This document shows positions 53,592 to 62,831 of a stretch of DNA of 64,000 nucleotides, one piece after another. Origin of the DNA: Mesorhizobium tamadayense (lineage in GTDB: Bacteria; Pseudomonadota; Alphaproteobacteria; Rhizobiales; Rhizobiaceae); the NCBI RefSeq assembly GCF_003863365.1, contig NZ_RQXT01000014.1, forward strand, positions 1-64,000, read 5' to 3'. Under the pieces are notes generated by a model that made no database searches, was not told the DNA's origin, and saw only the letters and a list, made by a program, of their open reading frames with translations. A program made the position numbers and the translations under genes. Position 1 is the stretch's first letter, and the number at the start of each line of letters is the position of its first letter.

Positions 53592-54098
53592 ATGACCGAC
53601 ATGGAGAACCTGACCTTGTTCAGTACCCCAGCCTCCCACACGCCATCGTCTGCGGATCAAGGCTTCCCTCACGGCGCGCGATGGCCGGCCTTGACCGCGG
53701 CTCCTGCCGGCGGTCGCGGCGGGATGGTGTTCAAGAGATTTACCACAGCTAGCCCGATAGTCTTCACGACTCTAGCCGTCCTGATCTCGCCGGTAATCGC
53801 GCAAGCGCTTGATCCGCTCGAGGCTCCACAGGGATCATATGTAGCGTCTACACACATATGTGCCGATCTCGATCAAGGCGTCGGCGCTCTCGAACTTGCC
53901 GAGTTCGACGGCGACGCAATCACCGTCGGCGCAAGCACCTGCAAGATAGCAGGCACCCGTCATGGAGACGCGTTCCAAGCCTCATGTACAGAGCCTGGCA
54001 GCAACTCCCCGGTAATCACGCCCATGAAGATTACGCGCCCATCCAGCGACGCGCTCTCCATCAATGGCACCCTCTATAATTTCTGCCCGGGCAAGTAA
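53592..54098 (+). CDS. Exported hypothetical protein
   Basis: The best start is the ATG at 53592 behind GGAAGGAG, giving 168 residues. An internal ATG at 53724 begins a clean signal peptide (TTASPIVFTTLAVLISPVIA) followed by a mature domain with SYVASTHICADLDQGVGALE and INGTLYNFCPGK. The first 44 residues (MTDMENLTLFSTPASH and on) precede the signal, which is odd. They may be a short leader peptide fused by an indel, or the true start may be 53724. Function unknown. Confidence 0.6.
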   Translation: MTDMENLTLFSTPASHTPSSADQGFPHGARWPALTAAPAGGRGGMVFKRFTTASPIVFTTLAVLISPVIAQALDPLEAPQGSYVASTHICADLDQGVGALELAEFDGDAITVGASTCKIAGTRHGDAFQASCTEPGSNSPVITPMKITRPSSDALSINGTLYNFCPGK

Positions 54099-54099
54099 G

Positions 54100-54798
54100 A
54101 TGCTGCGTCCCCTGCCAATACTCCTCTCCGCGCTCTTGGTCGTCGGACAAGCGCGTGTTGCGCAAGCGAAATCCTTTGACCAGGATGCAAATACTTGCGA
54201 CCTCAATGACAAGACGACCTTGCTTTCCCTTTGCAAGAACGGAGCGGGTCTGCCGAGCTATCCGTCCACCCAAGAGATGATGGAGCGCAACCCGAACATC
54301 GCCAATATGATTGTAGACGCCGCCACCAAGTATGGCGTTGATCCCAAGCTCGCTCTTGCCGTGTCCGCTCACGAAGGCGCGATGTCAGCATGTGCCGGCT
54401 CCTTCAGTGGCGTTCTTGGACCGATGCAGCTTACGGGGGCGACCGGCCGCGCCTACGGAATGGATCGAGGCATCTTGTCCGAAAACATTGAAGGCGGCGT
54501 AATGACGCTTCGCGATGCCGTCAAATCATGCGGGGGCACGTCAGGTATTCGCTGCCTCGCCGATCGTTACAACGGCAGCACTGAAAGCCAGCGCCGTAAC
54601 TGGACGAACGACGTAAACCGCCGCTATGCCGGCCTCAATTCGGCCGGCCAATCCATTCCTCAGGGATGCAGCGCGCAAGCGGTCTGCCAAATGGGACCAG
54701 GCGACTTTCCGACGCCTAACGGCGGTGACACAAAACTCGCTTCATCCGCTCCCGGTCCCGCCGGCAGCGACATCAACGTTGCCTCTGGTCAGGTCTGA
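54100..54798 (+). CDS. Second lytic transglycosylase-like exported protein
   Basis: From the ATG at 54100 the 232-residue product has a signal peptide (cleaved near AQA|KSF). An SLT-like domain carries the putative catalytic glutamate in LALAVSAHEGAMSACAG, then GVLGPMQLTGATGRAYGM and a closing CLADRYNGSTESQRRNWT. The helix-Glu, GPMQL and NG features match the lysozyme-like transglycosylase fold, but the family is distant from VirB1. It starts two bases after the previous stop. A second peptidoglycan-cutting enzyme on the element may help pilus assembly. Confidence 0.75.
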   Translation: MLRPLPILLSALLVVGQARVAQAKSFDQDANTCDLNDKTTLLSLCKNGAGLPSYPSTQEMMERNPNIANMIVDAATKYGVDPKLALAVSAHEGAMSACAGSFSGVLGPMQLTGATGRAYGMDRGILSENIEGGVMTLRDAVKSCGGTSGIRCLADRYNGSTESQRRNWTNDVNRRYAGLNSAGQSIPQGCSAQAVCQMGPGDFPTPNGGDTKLASSAPGPAGSDINVASGQV

Positions 54799-54814
54799 CC
54801 CCGTCTCCCCATTG

Positions 54815-54840
54815 AGGCCGGGCCTTCGGCCCGCAGCCTC
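54815..54840 (+). terminator. GC-rich hairpin after the transglycosylase gene
   Basis: CGGGCC at 54819-54824 pairs with GGCCCG at 54828-54833 around a TTC loop, and GAGGC/GCCTC arms outside extend it imperfectly. It lies between convergent genes (54798 and 54842). There is only a weak T-rich tail, so termination strength is uncertain. Confidence 0.5.
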
Positions 54841-54841
54841 T

Positions 54842-55174
54842 TCAATGGGAGAGATTGCGCGGCGAGAGCTTTCCAAATCCGCGTTTCAGATGGCTTGCCA
54901 ACTCCTGGCATACATCATCAGGCCATTGCTCCATCCCAACGCAGTTCACTTCGGCCGCAACCAGCGACCAGTATAGCAGGTCCGCGTGTCGTCCTTCGAA
55001 CAGGGCCGCCACGATGAACTGTCCGATCACCAACGTGATCGTCTCGGGCTTGCCTTTCTTCCGCAGGAATTCCGAAACCTCTTCCACCCCTGGTTTCGGG
55101 TGGCAATCGACGAACACAGCCGCTGCCCTATAGAGCGCGTCGTCTCCTGCGACTTGCCAGTTATTCGCTTGCAT
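54842..55174 (-). CDS. Hypothetical protein
   Basis: The start is the ATG at 55174 with a GGAGGG ribosome-binding site; a longer frame to 55207 lacks one. The 110-residue soluble protein contains DDALYRAAAVFVDCHPKPGV, EEVSEFLRKKGKPETITLVI and AALFEGRHADLLYWSLVAAE. It is probably all-helical. No family is recognised. It converges on the transglycosylase gene. Confidence 0.68.
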   Translation of the reverse strand: MQANNWQVAGDDALYRAAAVFVDCHPKPGVEEVSEFLRKKGKPETITLVIGQFIVAALFEGRHADLLYWSLVAAEVNCVGMEQWPDDVCQELASHLKRGFGKLSPRNLSH

Positions 55175-55319
55175 CGTGAACCCTCCAGCAAAGTGATGCC
55201 ATCGCATCGACGCTGGCGGATTTTGTGGTGACAGTCAAAGAAATATAAAATAGATTTGCTGCCTATCGTAACAAATAAATCTACGCTCATTGTTTAGCAG
55301 CTTCTACTTTTCTCGTATG

Positions 55320-55772
55320 CTACAGGCTTTTCCTGCGTCCCTTTTTGGCCGGACGTAGCCGCTTCTTCTCGGAGGTTGCCCCAGCGGGGCTGGCTGCCTC
55401 TCTCAAAGAAGGTACACCACTGAACTCCGTCATCGAACGCTTCACAGCACGCGTGGCCTCAATATGGCGCGCAATCTCGTCGAAGTTGAAGCCGAACGTC
55501 TCGATGTCCCGCTTTACGCTGTCGTCGTCACCAGTCCGACCGATCAGCGTCCACACCGGCACCTTCAGATGCCGTGCCAGACGCTCAAGAGTAACGAACG
55601 TCGGGTTGCCCTTGCCCGTCCGCAACTGATAGAGCGTGCCACGTGAGAGCCCAGTGGCGTCGGCAAAACTCGCATAGTCCGCGTACTCGTTCTCGATTTG
55701 GCGAAGTCGCAGCGCGAGTAGGATCGAAAGCCAACCATCGCTGTCTTCTGTCTTGTTTTTAAAAATTGGCAC
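55320..55772 (-). CDS. XRE-family transcriptional regulator
   Basis: The 150-residue protein has an N-terminal XRE helix-turn-helix at about residues 18-72: LALRLRQIENEYADYASFAD, ATGLSRGTLYQLRTGKGNPT and FVTLERLARHLKVPVWTLIG. A helical middle and a strongly basic tail (KKRLRPAKKGRRKSL) follow. Stand-alone regulators of this kind often control conjugation or stability genes of mobile elements. The tail may bind DNA or be disordered. Confidence 0.85.
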   Translation of the reverse strand: MPIFKNKTEDSDGWLSILLALRLRQIENEYADYASFADATGLSRGTLYQLRTGKGNPTFVTLERLARHLKVPVWTLIGRTGDDDSVKRDIETFGFNFDEIARHIEATRAVKRSMTEFSGVPSLREAASPAGATSEKKRLRPAKKGRRKSL

Positions 55773-56309
55773 GGTGCACTCCTGCCTTATTCGACCGGGA
55801 TAAAGCCCATATTTTATTAAAAAGTCCAGCGGTCGGCCTGGCGCCCGAGCCGGACGAGATGATGGCGCGCTACGCCACTAAAGTGTCGCGGCATCCTTCC
55901 TATAGCCTCCAAAAAGTGAACATATAGCTTTTGGTCCCCGCTGGGTCGCCCCCATAGCGAAACTTGAAGGCGCCACAACCGCCTTGATTCAAGAGCTGGC
56001 CTCTCGAGGCGGCCTGGTAAACCTAGGTAAAGCGGCACAACTAGCGTTTTGCACAGCAGCCGATCACGCCCAAAATGAGCCGCAAGGCTTCGCCCCGCGG
56101 AGTCGGCGAGAACCCAATCTTTATCCTTTTCGAGCCCGAAACCACGCCGGGCAAATTATGCCGCACCCTGAACTGATGCCACTGAGAGCGGCACCATGTT
56201 CCAGTCAAAAACGCTTGATCGCGCCGTCCTGTCCCCCGCTGATCATTATAATGACTTTCTGTTTGGGGTATTATAATGATCAACGTCGGGAATAGGAGGA
56301 GCCATTGTC
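55773..56309. other. Intergenic region with a 13-bp inverted repeat
   Basis: There is no convincing gene in these 540 bp, although short frames exist on both strands. Its notable feature is the inverted repeat at 56240-56282, listed separately. Confidence 0.4.
56240..56282. repeat. Perfect 13-bp inverted repeat, AT-rich
   Basis: TGATCATTATAAT at 56240-56252 and ATTATAATGATCA at 56270-56282 are exact inverses separated by 17 bases. Being AT-rich in GC-rich DNA and 28 bp upstream of a small membrane-protein gene, it may be an operator or a recombination site. Confidence 0.7.
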
Positions 56310-56651
56310 ATGCTCATGAAGCTAGCGTTCACAATATTTGCCGGCGGCGTGCTCGCCTACTTCGCCCTGCCCGATCAGGAGGCTGGCCTTCGCATGCTCG
56401 GCTTTTCCACTGCTTTCTTGATCCTGTCCCTCGCCGCAGTCAGCGTCATCGCGTTTCTGACGCACAAACTCGGACGCTATCGTCTTCCCTCCTCGTTACA
56501 GGTGTCGAGCTGTGATGACGATCTTCCATTACATGACGCTGCAAAGCCCGATCGCTCGCCTTGGTCGACATCCGGCGTCAACCCCAAGGATCCGAACCTC
56601 ATCTGGCAGTACCGACTCAACGATAGGCGCGTTGGCCGCTTCAAACTCTAA
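56310..56651 (+). CDS. Small membrane protein, possibly with aberrant C-terminus
   Basis: The ATG at 56310 lies behind AGGAGGAG. The first 60 residues form two membrane helices (LAFTIFAGGVLAYFALPDQ and LGFSTAFLILSLAAVSVIAF). The rest (from about residue 65) is polar, lacks clear structure and may be read-through into decayed DNA next to the MFS pseudogene. No family is recognised. A strong inverted repeat upstream could regulate it. Confidence 0.55.
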   Translation: MLMKLAFTIFAGGVLAYFALPDQEAGLRMLGFSTAFLILSLAAVSVIAFLTHKLGRYRLPSSLQVSSCDDDLPLHDAAKPDRSPWSTSGVNPKDPNLIWQYRLNDRRVGRFKL

Positions 56652-56845
56652 GAGTCCCGACCGCGCCAGGAGCTGCTCTATCGGGTTCACATCCGTCAGA
56701 TTTCGGAATTGCAGGATGGAAATCTCATCCTCCGAGGCTGCCGCCGCTCCGGCAGTTTCGTCGCTGCCTGTTTTGCCCTCTTCACATCCGCCGGCCCCGT
56801 CGAATAATTCAACGGGACGACATACTTCGTTCCAGCCCGCATCCT

Positions 56846-58491
56846 TCATTTGTGCGATATATACACCATTGGCGAATGGGACCTGCGCACCGGGCCAGCA
56901 GGACGCTCGACCAGGATGTTTGTCCGTGGCGGGCTTGTCACTGCAGTGAGTTCCAAGAGTGCCTGGCCCAGTTCCTCATCCGCTTCCGTAAGGCGATGAT
57001 GAAGACGATGATAGTCCGTCCAGGTTGGGGTCCGATATGACTCGACCCATCGTGATGGCTGCTGGACATCGCGCGTGAGTGTCCATTGCCGAGCACCGAT
57101 GCGGCTTTGCGCATAGCGGCGCTTCTGCATGATTTCCAGGAATTGATCTACGTCTTCCTCGCGGATCGCGTATTCGGTGGTGACAAGCATGGGCCCGCTC
57201 CTTGGCTTCAAATCAAGCGCGACCGCCGGCGCGCAGAAGCTCCCGGAGGGCTCGAGCTCCGACGCGGAATGATTGCTGATCGGCAGTTTGAACCCAAGTG
57301 CTGCGACGGCCAGTGTTGCCAGAGCGGACCAAGCCATCGCCGAGGGCAGCGAGTAGTTTTGGACGATAACGCCCCAAACCAGCTGCCGGCGGCGATGCCT
57401 CCATAGGTGAACGCGCTATAGATTGAGATCGTTCGCCCGACGATCCAGCGGGGGCTTGCCAGTTGCACGTTCACGCCAAGTCCAGACCATGCCGTTACCC
57501 AGCCTGCGCCGCCAAGGGCAAGGCAGACCGTTGTGATTGCAAGCGAGGACGTGAGCGCAAGGGAGATCTCACATATGGCGCATGCGATGCAGGCGAGGAC
57601 CAGCTGCCATTCCTGAGTAAGCGTCCGCCTGAGCGTCGGGTTCATGAGCCCGGCCGCAAGTGCGCCGGCGCCGAAGCCACCCATCATAACACCGTAACCG
57701 ACCGGGCCGCTCTTCAAGATGTCGCGGGCAGCCAGCGGCATGAGCGCCAATGTGGAGGTGCTTGCAAAGCCAAAACAGGGTGCCGCGGACGATCGTCGAC
57801 TTGATTTCGGAGGATATGGCCGTGAAGCGTAGCCCATCGAACACGGCGGTCATTAACGATTCGCGCGGGAGAGATGAGGTTTGGACCTTCCACTTGTTGC
57901 GCCACAAAGCTGTGAGAGGGGCAACAAAGCCCAAGGTGGTGAGCGCGAATGTGACAAGTGGTCCGAAGGCGGCCACGATAATACCGCCGAGCGCGGGGCC
58001 CGACGCTGCGGACTGTGTTGAACCCGACATTGAGCAGCGTGACCGCGGCCGGCAGTTGGCGGCGCTCCAGCATATCGCCGATCGAGGCTCGCCAGGCGGG
58101 GTCGCTGAGCGCGATGCCGCAGCCGTCGAGAAAGCTGAACGCCAGGATCATTCATGGGTCGGTAACGCCCATGGCCATGAGGATCGTCAGCATGGCGGAG
58201 GCCGCCATCATCAGGCTGCGACCGACGATCATGACCATGCGGCGGCTATAGTTGTCGGCAATGGCGCCAACGAACACCGCCAGAAAGAATGCCGGCAAGG
58301 TCGATGAGGCCTGGACCAGCGCAACCAGAACGTCCGAGCTGGAGACCGTGGCCATGAGCCAGCCAAGCGCCACCGTTTGCATCAGCCAGCCCAGGCTCGA
58401 AAGCTGCGATGCCAGAAAGATCGAACTTAAACGTCAGGTTCTTCAGCGGCGCCAGCAACCCTGTGGATGCGTTTTCGTCGGTCGAAGGCAT
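56846..58491 (-). pseudogene. Degraded MFS transporter, paralogue of the exporter at 11760-13409
   Basis: Fragments in several frames line up end to end with the intact exporter: MPSTDENASTGLLAPLKNLT; SSLGWLMQTVALGWLMATVS to GVTDP and a stop replacing the Trp codon (near 58152); MILAFSFLDGCGIALSDPAW; GPALGGIIVAAFGPLVTFAL; ALMPLAARDILKSGPVGYGV to SIYSAFTYGGIAAGSWFGA; and the C-terminal LKPRSGPMLVTTEYAIREED with PTWTDYHRLHHRLTEADEEL. At least four frameshifts and one nonsense codon are present, so no transporter can be made. Confidence 0.92.
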
Positions 58492-59234
58492 GACGACCAG
58501 TCTCTTCTCGACAGGAGATCAAGCTCCCGTCGCGGGGCATCCGATTCCAAGTAGGTGTTTGGGTAGTTCGGGTTTGTTTTTAACGTCGCTTGTTGCCGGT
58601 CGAAAATGGACCAGCGGAGAAAATCGTGTGAACGGCACGCAGGCGGATCCCGTCCAACTTTCGATCGGCGTCACTCCCTCGAAAACGGCTGAAACGCGAG
58701 CAAAGCATGCGGCGCATGATGGAGGGCATGCTTCGCGACGCCGTCGGGACGGTCACACCTGTCGAAGCCGGAGGAATGCATCTCAGGTCGGGCTGGGAAT
58801 CCCAACCGACGGCGCTCCCGTAGGCAGTGCGGCGCGACGACCATGGTGCTGATGATCGGGAGCGAAGCGCTTTTCGGCCGATCTGGCTGACCCACTCACA
58901 AAATGCTGGCGCATGAAGTTGGCAAGGCTCAGTTGGTGCGGGGTTCGCTCTGGGGACAGCAGGCTGCAAAGCCGCCGGGACCGCTAACAGCACGTGACGG
59001 TGCCTCGATTCCGATGCCTGCCCTTCATTTTTGGCAGGCGAGCCGTGAACTGGCCGTATCGTATCGTCGGTCTTGTGATTGCGGCATCGCCATTGTCCTC
59101 TTTCAGCCGGCTGACCCTCCTGACCGCCGGGCCGATGATGATTATCCCTCTGGAGAATGGCTGTGTGGGCGTGACGGTCTGAGCCGCCTTAAGGCTGGTC
59201 ACCGCTTCCCAATAACTGGGCTGCGGAATGTATA
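58492..59234. other. Region without a convincing gene
   Basis: There are 740 bp upstream of the MFS pseudogene. A minus-strand frame near 58671-58895 (STMVVAPHCLRERRRLGFPA) and others are open but match nothing I recognise. The stretch between two fragments of the same transporter family is probably decayed DNA. Confidence 0.4.
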
Positions 59235-59385
59235 GGCAACTGTGAGCTGTCGGGGCGCCTAGCCCCAAAGCCCCAAATCCGGCCATCAGGACACCATAGG
59301 TTATCGGGCCTCCCCCCAACTGATCACGGGCGACGAGAGGCAGCAGCGCCAGTATCGAGATATCGTTGATGACGACGACCGTCAT
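59235..59385 (-). pseudogene. Third fragment of the same MFS exporter family
   Basis: The reading SILALLPLVARDQLGGGPIT and YGVLMAGFGALGLGAPTAH aligns with SIAILALLPLVVRDHLGGGP and YGTLMAGFGTGAVF of the intact exporter. Only about 40 residues around one helix pair remain. It is closer to the intact copy than to the 56.8-kb pseudogene at this stretch, so it is a separate relic. Confidence 0.82.
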
Positions 59386-59782
59386 AGGCCTTCTTCTGCC
59401 GCCTGCAGGAAACCGTCCAGGTTGTTGTGCTCGTAGAGCGTCAGGTCTGATTCCTCGCTTTGCCTAATATCCTTCAGCCGCAGGCCGTCAGCCAGGGCGA
59501 CGAAGAGAGTTCCGGGCATTTTCCAGTCCGCCGGCATGACACGCTCGGCTCCGTCCTCGACCGCCGCCGGCAGCCAGTAATATCTGCTGTCGGCGGGGCG
59601 TATCCAAGGACGGTTTCAACATGGTCGGTCGCTTCGCGGTAGGTCGGCCATCCGTCGGAGACCCCCCATCAAATCGCGCGGCCGTATTGGTCGAACTTGA
59701 CGTCCTCGACTGTCCGTCCCGCAAGGCCGCATGCGATGCAGTACAGGACGCTTTCCCGGTCCGGCCTCACGCGCTTGTCCAT
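59382..59782 (-). pseudogene. Broken gene of unknown function
   Basis: From the ATG at 59780-59782 it reads MDKRVRPDRESVLYCIACGL and VEDVKFDQYGRAI, then a TGA stop. Coding-like sequence continues as WGVSDGWPTYREATDHVETV. After a frameshift near 59580 it goes on as YYWLPAAVEDGAERVMPADW, LFVALADGLRLKDIRQSEES and LYEHNNLDGFLQAAEEGL. Together about 130 residues of a soluble protein, interrupted once by a stop and once by an indel. No family is recognised. Confidence 0.6.
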
Positions 59783-59815
59783 CTGTAAGCGTCACGAGCG
59801 TCGCACATATGCCAG

Positions 59816-60390
59816 CTATTGACGACCGCGCATTTTGTTAACGCTGCCGGTTTTGTGACAGATGCTGTAGAGGCCGATGACGGCGTCGGCGATATGCGCG
59901 TGGGCGGTCTTGTGTATCCGCTCCATTTGCATGCGTGAGAGTTCCGGCAAGCAGCCGTGGCCGGGTTCGCTGCCGACCAGGATCGGCCGCAGCATGTCGC
60001 GGGCATCGGACAGCAGGATCGGGGTCCATGCACCCTGAGCGGCTGCGACGCCCATCATGAACCCGACGGTCCAGTCGTAGATGATGACCTGGCCCTCGTG
60101 GTTCATGAACATCGGCTGGTAATCTTCGCGATGGCTCCGGAGGATGGACTCGACCTCGCCATAGCGTCTCAGGATGGTGTCGATGACCCGGTGTTCCGGC
60201 GTACCCGGCCGGGTCTTCGGCGCTTGTCCGGCAAAATCAGCGGAAGCCAGGCGCCCGGCTTCAGCCTGGCCGGTCCGGCGACCAGAGCGGCGATCAGCCC
60301 GTCGATAGCGCTGACCCCGACATAGCCACCATGGCCGTCCCCGCGCAGGATCTGGTCCAACTCATCGTAGCGGTAGACAGCGCTCGTCAT
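59816..60390 (-). pseudogene. UPF0149 (YecA-like) family protein, frameshifted
   Basis: The ATG at 60388-60390 overlaps the IS66 transposase stop and begins TSAVYRYDELDQILRGDGHG and VSAIDGLIAALVAGPARLKP. Near 60220 the frame changes and homology continues as RRYGEVESILRSHREDYQPM, IIYDWTVGFMMGVAAAQGAW, DARDMLRPILVGSEPG and AHAHIADAVIGLYSICHKTG. This is the UPF0149 domain with its FMMG and central motifs. The usual C-terminal zinc-binding SEC-C motif is not seen. Such genes often follow IS66 transposases as passengers. Confidence 0.82.
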
Positions 60391-60545
60391 GCCGCCGCCA
60401 GGTCCATCGCCACGGCCTCTCGTTGCGCCTTCCAGGCCCAGGGAAGCAAGCACTCGATCTCGTTGATCTTGACGGCTCCGGAGACGATGCGCTCGAGGAC
60501 GTCGGAAAGATAGGTGAAGGGATCGAGCCCGTTCAGCTTGGCTGA
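60387..60545 (-). pseudogene. IS66-family transposase, C-terminal fragment
   Basis: The last 52 codons read SAKLNGLDPFTYLSDVLERI, VSGAVKINEIECLLPWAWKA and QREAVAMDLAAA with a stop. This is the conserved C-terminal domain of IS66 TnpC transposases. The gene is cut by the RIT element beginning at 60546. The missing part is not found on the far side of that element within the window, so a rearrangement or larger loss has occurred. Confidence 0.85.
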
Positions 60546-60627
60546 TTATGCCGACCGCCAAACTATGCCGAGTGAGCAAGTCTTTACCAACACTTTCCTC
60601 AACGTAGCGGTAGCTGAATCGGCATAG
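60546..60627. repeat. RIT left terminal repeat structure
   Basis: Outer TTATGCCGACC and ACTATGCCGAG units are followed by an inverted TCGGCATAG at 60619-60627. The last two can pair as a stem with a loop of about 45 bases. The same arrangement, mirrored, is at the right end (63838-63938). Confidence 0.75.
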
Positions 60628-60669
60628 CTTAGGCTCTCTCCGTCGCAATTGACGCGAAGGAGAGGACAC

Positions 60670-61911
60670 ATGAACGCAAGTGACTATCTGCAACGCAGCA
60701 CATTGTATCGGAAGCTGATCCACGGGCCGTATGGCGAGTTTGCACGCGTTTATGCGGGCAGATTGTCGGACGAAGGCTTCGGTCAGCAATGCACATGGCG
60801 ATCGCTAAGCCTATTTCGTGAGCTGAGAGACTGGCATCTCGGCAACGGGCACGATCTCCAGGACTTAAGTGAAGATTATGTCGAGCGGTTTCTTGAGCAC
60901 CGTTCCAGACACTGGAGCATCGATTCGGGCGCCCGATCGGCGCTCCGGCGCTTGCTTGCCGCGTTACGGCAAGAAGGTTTGATACCAACCGCCCTTCCGA
61001 TTGAGCGCACGGAGCACGAGCAGATTGTTGATGTGTTCGCGGCTTACCTCACGAATGAGAGAGGGCTCGCCGCCTCGACGGTGGAAAGTCACAAGCTGCT
61101 CTCACGCCGATTTCTGCAGGAGGTCTGTCCGGCAGGCGCAGATGGGTTTGCAGCGCTCACCCCGGAGATTGTCATCGGTTATGTCGAACGACATGCTCTC
61201 GATGGCTCCGCCGACAGCGGCAAGGCGATGTGCGGGGTGGTGCGCACCATCCTGCGCTATTTGCATCTGAAGGGCTTCATTTCGGTGGCCTTGGCCGATT
61301 GTGTGCCGTCGGTCCGTCGCTGGCGGCTTGCTGGCCTGCCAACCTTCCTGCCACCACAGAAGGTTCAGTTGGTTCTCGATGCCTGCGATCGGACCACGGC
61401 GATGGGACTTCGGGACTATGCGGTTCTGATGGCGCTGGCCAAGCTGGGCTTGCGCGCCAGCGAGGTTGCGGCGCTCAGTCTTGACGATATCGATTGGCAG
61501 TCGGCCAGTGTTCTCGTCCATGGCAAGGGACGGCGGCAAGCGATGATGCCGCTACGCCGGGACGTCGGTGCGGCTATCGTCGCCTACATCCGGCATGGGC
61601 GACCGGCTTCACCGTGTCGCCGGTTATTTCTGCGAATGCTTGCTCCGCACGTCGGCTTTGCCTCAGGCTGCGCCATCACGATGATCGCGAAGGAGGCCCT
61701 CGATCGGGCGGGTATTCACGGCTATGCGCACCACGGCGCGCACCTCTTCCGCCACAGCCTTGCGACCGACCTGCTGCGGTCGGGGGCCAGCTTTGCCGAG
61801 ATCGGCCAGTTGCTTCGTCACCGGAGCATCGACAGCACAAGGATCTATGCCAAGCTCGACATCGAGAAGCTGCGCGAACTGAGCCTGCCCTGGCCGGGAG
61901 GTGTCCAATGA
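60670..61911 (+). CDS. RIT tyrosine recombinase A
   Basis: The start is the ATG at 60670 behind AAGGAGAGG, giving 413 residues; the frame extends to 60649 without support. A SAM-like N-terminal domain (VDVFAAYLTNERGLAASTVE) precedes the catalytic domain, which has LGLRASEVAALSLDDIDW with the first Arg, the HLFRHSLATDLLRSG box, LLRHRSIDSTRIYAKLD with the last His/Arg and Tyr, and a Lys in VHGKGRR. All catalytic residues are present. Its stop overlaps the next gene (ATGA). Confidence 0.93.
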   Translation: MNASDYLQRSTLYRKLIHGPYGEFARVYAGRLSDEGFGQQCTWRSLSLFRELRDWHLGNGHDLQDLSEDYVERFLEHRSRHWSIDSGARSALRRLLAALRQEGLIPTALPIERTEHEQIVDVFAAYLTNERGLAASTVESHKLLSRRFLQEVCPAGADGFAALTPEIVIGYVERHALDGSADSGKAMCGVVRTILRYLHLKGFISVALADCVPSVRRWRLAGLPTFLPPQKVQLVLDACDRTTAMGLRDYAVLMALAKLGLRASEVAALSLDDIDWQSASVLVHGKGRRQAMMPLRRDVGAAIVAYIRHGRPASPCRRLFLRMLAPHVGFASGCAITMIAKEALDRAGIHGYAHHGAHLFRHSLATDLLRSGASFAEIGQLLRHRSIDSTRIYAKLDIEKLRELSLPWPGGVQ

Positions 61912-62831
61912 GCCGTCTCCGAACAGCGCTCGGGCGCTATGTGGGCATGCGCCAGGGATTGGGATACAAGTATCATGGCCCCGCTCGACGGTTGTCGGAT
62001 TTCGTCACCTTCATGGAGGCTCGCGGCGCCGAGACCGTCACCACGGCGTTGGCAATGAAGTGGGTGACGTTGATCGGCCGACAACCGAGTTGGTCCATCC
62101 GTCTAACCGATGTGCGCTGCTTCGCTCAGCACCTCGCTCATTTCGACCCCATGACGGAAGTGCCACCTCAAGACGCTGTGCCGCCGGCGCGGCGGGCAAA
62201 GCCCTACATCTATACCGATGCTGAGATCACGGCGCTTCTGGCGGCGGCACTATCGCTGCCGCCGGCCAACGCCCTGCGTCGCTGGACATATCATTGCCTG
62301 TTCGGATTGATTGCGGTCGCCGGGCTACGCCATTCCGAAGCGCTCGACCTGCGCCGAGACGACGTCGATCTCGAGCAAGGTATCCTCACCATTCGGGAGA
62401 CGAAGTTCGGCAAGTCGCGGCTGGTTCCGCTCCATGCCACGACGGTCGCCGTGCTGTCGGACTATGCCGCGCGACGCGACGCGCATCTCGTCGCGCCTCG
62501 TAGCCCCTATTTCTTTGTCGCCGAGCGGGGCGGCAGATTGCTGCACCAATACGTGCACCGGGTGTTCTGGCAGTTGTCGCGACAGATAGGTCTGCGGCAG
62601 CGGGGGCAGCGCAATGGTCCGCGGATTCACGATCTTCGTCACCGTTTCGCCGTCCAAGCCCTGACCAACTGGTATCGTGCGGGCGAAGATGTCGAGCGGG
62701 AACTGCCGGTCCTCTCGACCTTTCTCGGCCACGCCAATGTTCGCGACACCTACTGGTATCTATCCGCCGCGCCGGAGCTGATGACCCATGCCGCGCGACT
62801 GCTGGATGAGCGGTGGGAGGTTCGCTCATGA
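61908..62831 (+). CDS. RIT tyrosine recombinase B
   Basis: The 307-residue recombinase begins MSRLRTALGRYVGMRQGLGY. The catalytic domain carries AGLRHSEALDLRRDDVDLEQ, ETKFGKSRLVPLH, IHDLRHRFAVQALTNWYRAG and TFLGHANVRDTYWYLSAAPE, so Arg, Lys, HxxR, His and Tyr are all present. It overlaps both neighbouring recombinase genes by four bases, the standard RIT layout, so the three proteins are probably made in fixed ratio and may act together. Confidence 0.93.
   Translation: MSRLRTALGRYVGMRQGLGYKYHGPARRLSDFVTFMEARGAETVTTALAMKWVTLIGRQPSWSIRLTDVRCFAQHLAHFDPMTEVPPQDAVPPARRAKPYIYTDAEITALLAAALSLPPANALRRWTYHCLFGLIAVAGLRHSEALDLRRDDVDLEQGILTIRETKFGKSRLVPLHATTVAVLSDYAARRDAHLVAPRSPYFFVAERGGRLLHQYVHRVFWQLSRQIGLRQRGQRNGPRIHDLRHRFAVQALTNWYRAGEDVERELPVLSTFLGHANVRDTYWYLSAAPELMTHAARLLDERWEVRS

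Noticed and set aside
56529..56849. 106-codon minus-strand frame just beyond the MFS pseudogene
   Set aside because: Parts look protein-like (EISILQFRNLTDVNPIEQLL), but it overlaps the small membrane gene on the other strand and has no clear ribosome-binding site; undecided, so not listed as a gene.
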